A stretch of 14,789 nucleotides of DNA, taken from JAJDNW01 sp039714495 (lineage in GTDB: Bacteria > Desulfobacterota > Desulfobacteria > Desulfobacterales > B30-G6). The notes beneath the pieces were generated by a model. That model worked only from the letters and a program-made list of their open reading frames with translations. It searched no databases and was not told the DNA's origin. Every line of letters starts with the position of its first letter. Position 1 is the first letter of the stretch. The stretch lies in the NCBI GenBank assembly GCA_039714495.1, contig JBDLJD010000111.1, positions 1 through 14,789 of the forward strand. The letters are read 5' to 3'. Both the position numbers and the translations under genes were made by a program. This document shows, piece by piece, positions 13,460 to 14,789 of this stretch.

Positions 13460-14685
13460 ACCCATTTGGGGATATTCGGAACTTCTATCCAACCATCACC
13501 GACCTGCACGTGTTTGCCGTCTTTAACTGTGGTGGCCTTGACCTTGAGGTTTTTGGTGGAAAAAGGCGCATCCTTGGTGAACGTCAAGGTGGAAGCCAGC
13601 CCGAGCAGGTCTTCCTCAGTGAATGGCGCAGCATACATGGCATTGTACACTGCCTCACCGGTGATATTGTCTGCACCCACGGCTTTGGCTGCCCTTTCTA
13701 CAGCCCTCAGTGTCAGGAGTTCCATGATGGACGCCTGGACGGCCAGATTACTCCATGTGTTTTTATGACCAAGTTTTTTGCAGTATTCTGCGTATATCTT
13801 GGCGCCCGGCACATTGGGGTCCAATGCCGGATCGAGGGCACCGGAGTCGAAGTGGCCCTCCAATAGGTTGATGTCCTTGGAGGCCATGGTGGACATCTGG
13901 ATACCGTCATGGGTGGCGCCCACGATGGGGATGTGGATGCTCAACTCCTTTTGGGCCTTGATGGTGCCGATCACGTGGGTGGTGTTGGTGGGAATCCAGA
14001 TAAAATCCGGCTTTTTTCGCGACAGCCGCCGAACTTCGCTTGTCAGGGATACCGGTTTCATCTGTATCCATTCGGTGCCCACGCATTCTGCCCAGGGGGT
14101 GGCCTTGCAGAAGGATTCGATGCCGTCGATCATGTCCACATAGGCCGGTGCAACTTTGGAGCTGATAGATCCTATTTTGATAGGCCGGTCCTTGATCTGG
14201 TTCTGATGCACCCAGTTAAAGAAACCGGCAGCTTCATGGGCATAGGTGGGCCGTGGCTGAAACACCCACATGTCGGGTACCCAGATAAACCCGTAGGTAC
14301 CCGTGGACATGACCATGGGCACCTTGTCTTTGGGAAGGCGCTTCATCAGGGCAGCTACGTCCGGACCGCCCAGCCCCATGTGGGCAATGGGCTTGTCGCC
14401 GGTGAGAATGCCCGGCCAGGTGCTGGCCACCACACTGGGATCGTAGCGCATATCATATGCTTTATGCTTGAGAGAAATGCCCAATTCCTTGCCCTTGGTT
14501 TCGTTCCACCAGGTAAAAAAGGCCTCGCACGAACTTTCAAAGGGCGGCATGATCACCGCATAGGGCCCGGTGTAATCCACCGAACGGGTTACAGTGTACT
14601 CGGCTGCCGAGACCGTTTGGACCGTTATCATCACGACCAAAGCAACCATTACCATCATTGCTATTGCTATGCTTCTTTTACCCAT
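13450..14685 (-). CDS. livK: Periplasmic substrate-binding protein of a branched-chain-amino-acid-type ABC transporter
   Basis: Type 1 periplasmic binding protein (LivK/Leu-Ile-Val-binding family) of 411 residues. It captures a ligand for the ABC transporter whose ATPase follows; the true ligand (amino acid, amide, aromatic acid) cannot be read from sequence. The signal peptide is MGKRSIAIAMMVMVALV onward, ending near TVSA before AEYTV. I place the start at the ATG at 14685 rather than the longer in-frame ATG at 14715, because AAGGAG (minus strand, 14697-14692) sits 6 nt before 14685 and the shorter form is a textbook signal peptide. A minus-strand TATAAT at 14771-14766 may be its -10 box. 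The gene symbol is used in the family sense only. Confidence 0.88.
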   Translation of the reverse strand: MGKRSIAIAMMVMVALVVMITVQTVSAAEYTVTRSVDYTGPYAVIMPPFESSCEAFFTWWNETKGKELGISLKHKAYDMRYDPSVVASTWPGILTGDKPIAHMGLGGPDVAALMKRLPKDKVPMVMSTGTYGFIWVPDMWVFQPRPTYAHEAAGFFNWVHQNQIKDRPIKIGSISSKVAPAYVDMIDGIESFCKATPWAECVGTEWIQMKPVSLTSEVRRLSRKKPDFIWIPTNTTHVIGTIKAQKELSIHIPIVGATHDGIQMSTMASKDINLLEGHFDSGALDPALDPNVPGAKIYAEYCKKLGHKNTWSNLAVQASIMELLTLRAVERAAKAVGADNITGEAVYNAMYAAPFTEEDLLGLASTLTFTKDAPFSTKNLKVKATTVKDGKHVQVGDGWIEVPNIPKWVKK

Positions 14686-14691
14686 AACTTT

Positions 14692-14697
14692 CTCCTT
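14692..14697 (-). promoter_or_regulatory. Ribosome binding site deciding the livK start
   Basis: AAGGAG on the minus strand, 6 nt before ATG 14685. It places translation start at the signal peptide and makes the upstream ATG at 14715 unlikely. Confidence 0.7.
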
Positions 14698-14765
14698 TTG
14701 GTTTGAAGTTTTCATATAAATTTTCGTATTCAGCCATACAACTTAGTTTAAGCAATACATCTTTA

Positions 14766-14771
14766 ATTATA
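14766..14771 (-). promoter_or_regulatory. Candidate -10 box for livK
   Basis: A perfect TATAAT on the minus strand in an AT-rich leader, about 80 nt before the ATG. With a 17-nt spacer the -35 box would begin at the window edge, so it cannot be checked here. Confidence 0.35.
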
Positions 14772-14789
14772 TGTGTAAGCTTTTTTAAA

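Overview
The window looks like a chromosomal segment of a sulfate-reducing deltaproteobacterium (Desulfobacterota, Desulfobacteraceae-like; an inference). The main reason is that it opens with the tail of a dsrMKJOP operon, which encodes the membrane complex feeding electrons to dissimilatory sulfite reduction. A periplasmic branched-chain-amino-acid-type ABC transporter and an independent-type phosphoglycerate mutase fit this group. Base composition is balanced to slightly GC-rich by eye, except for one AT-richer gene (the DUF4143-type ATPase).

Layout. (1) 1-1916: dsrO (5' end off the window) and dsrP, closed by a strong intrinsic terminator at 2094-2135. (2) 2137-5138: a housekeeping run of rplU, rpmA, obgE, nadD and rsfS with tight joints (GTGA overlap rpmA/obgE, ATGA overlap nadD/rsfS). 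It links ribosomal large-subunit proteins, a ribosome-assembly GTPase, NAD synthesis and the ribosome silencing factor. (3) 5343-6890: gpmI, with all catalytic residues in place. (4) 7085-8727: a stand-alone HsdR-N-like protein and a nitronate monooxygenase/FabK-like flavoprotein, both with an altered key residue. (5) 8773-9447, minus strand: a zinc-ribbon protein of unknown function. (6) 9720-12362: an AAA ATPase with winged-helix and PD-(D/E)XK regions (DUF4143 type), then an M3-like zinc peptidase 6 bp later. (7) 12528-14685, minus strand: livK-like substrate-binding protein followed by livF.

The genes are mostly ordinary. The unusual content lies between them. Two elements of 94 and 93 bp (5236-5329 and 9529-9621) share perfect 12-bp terminal inverted repeats, a related left end and otherwise unrelated cores, and look like a small non-autonomous mobile or palindromic repeat family. 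Degenerate arrays with strict 7-nt phase occur downstream of dsrP, gpmI and the M3-like peptidase. They belong to two sequence families (AGAAGTC-like and ATTGGTA-like), and two of the sites are built as inverted pairs. A double-hairpin element lies at 6992-7058. A 31-bp-arm imperfect palindrome at 9633-9701 sits on the leader of the DUF4143 ATPase gene and is a candidate operator for that protein's own winged helix.

I see no RNA genes, no CRISPR array, no transposase and no convincing new multi-gene defence or metabolic system. The strongest candidates for undescribed biology are the paired terminal-inverted-repeat elements, the 7-nt arrays and the ATPase palindrome.
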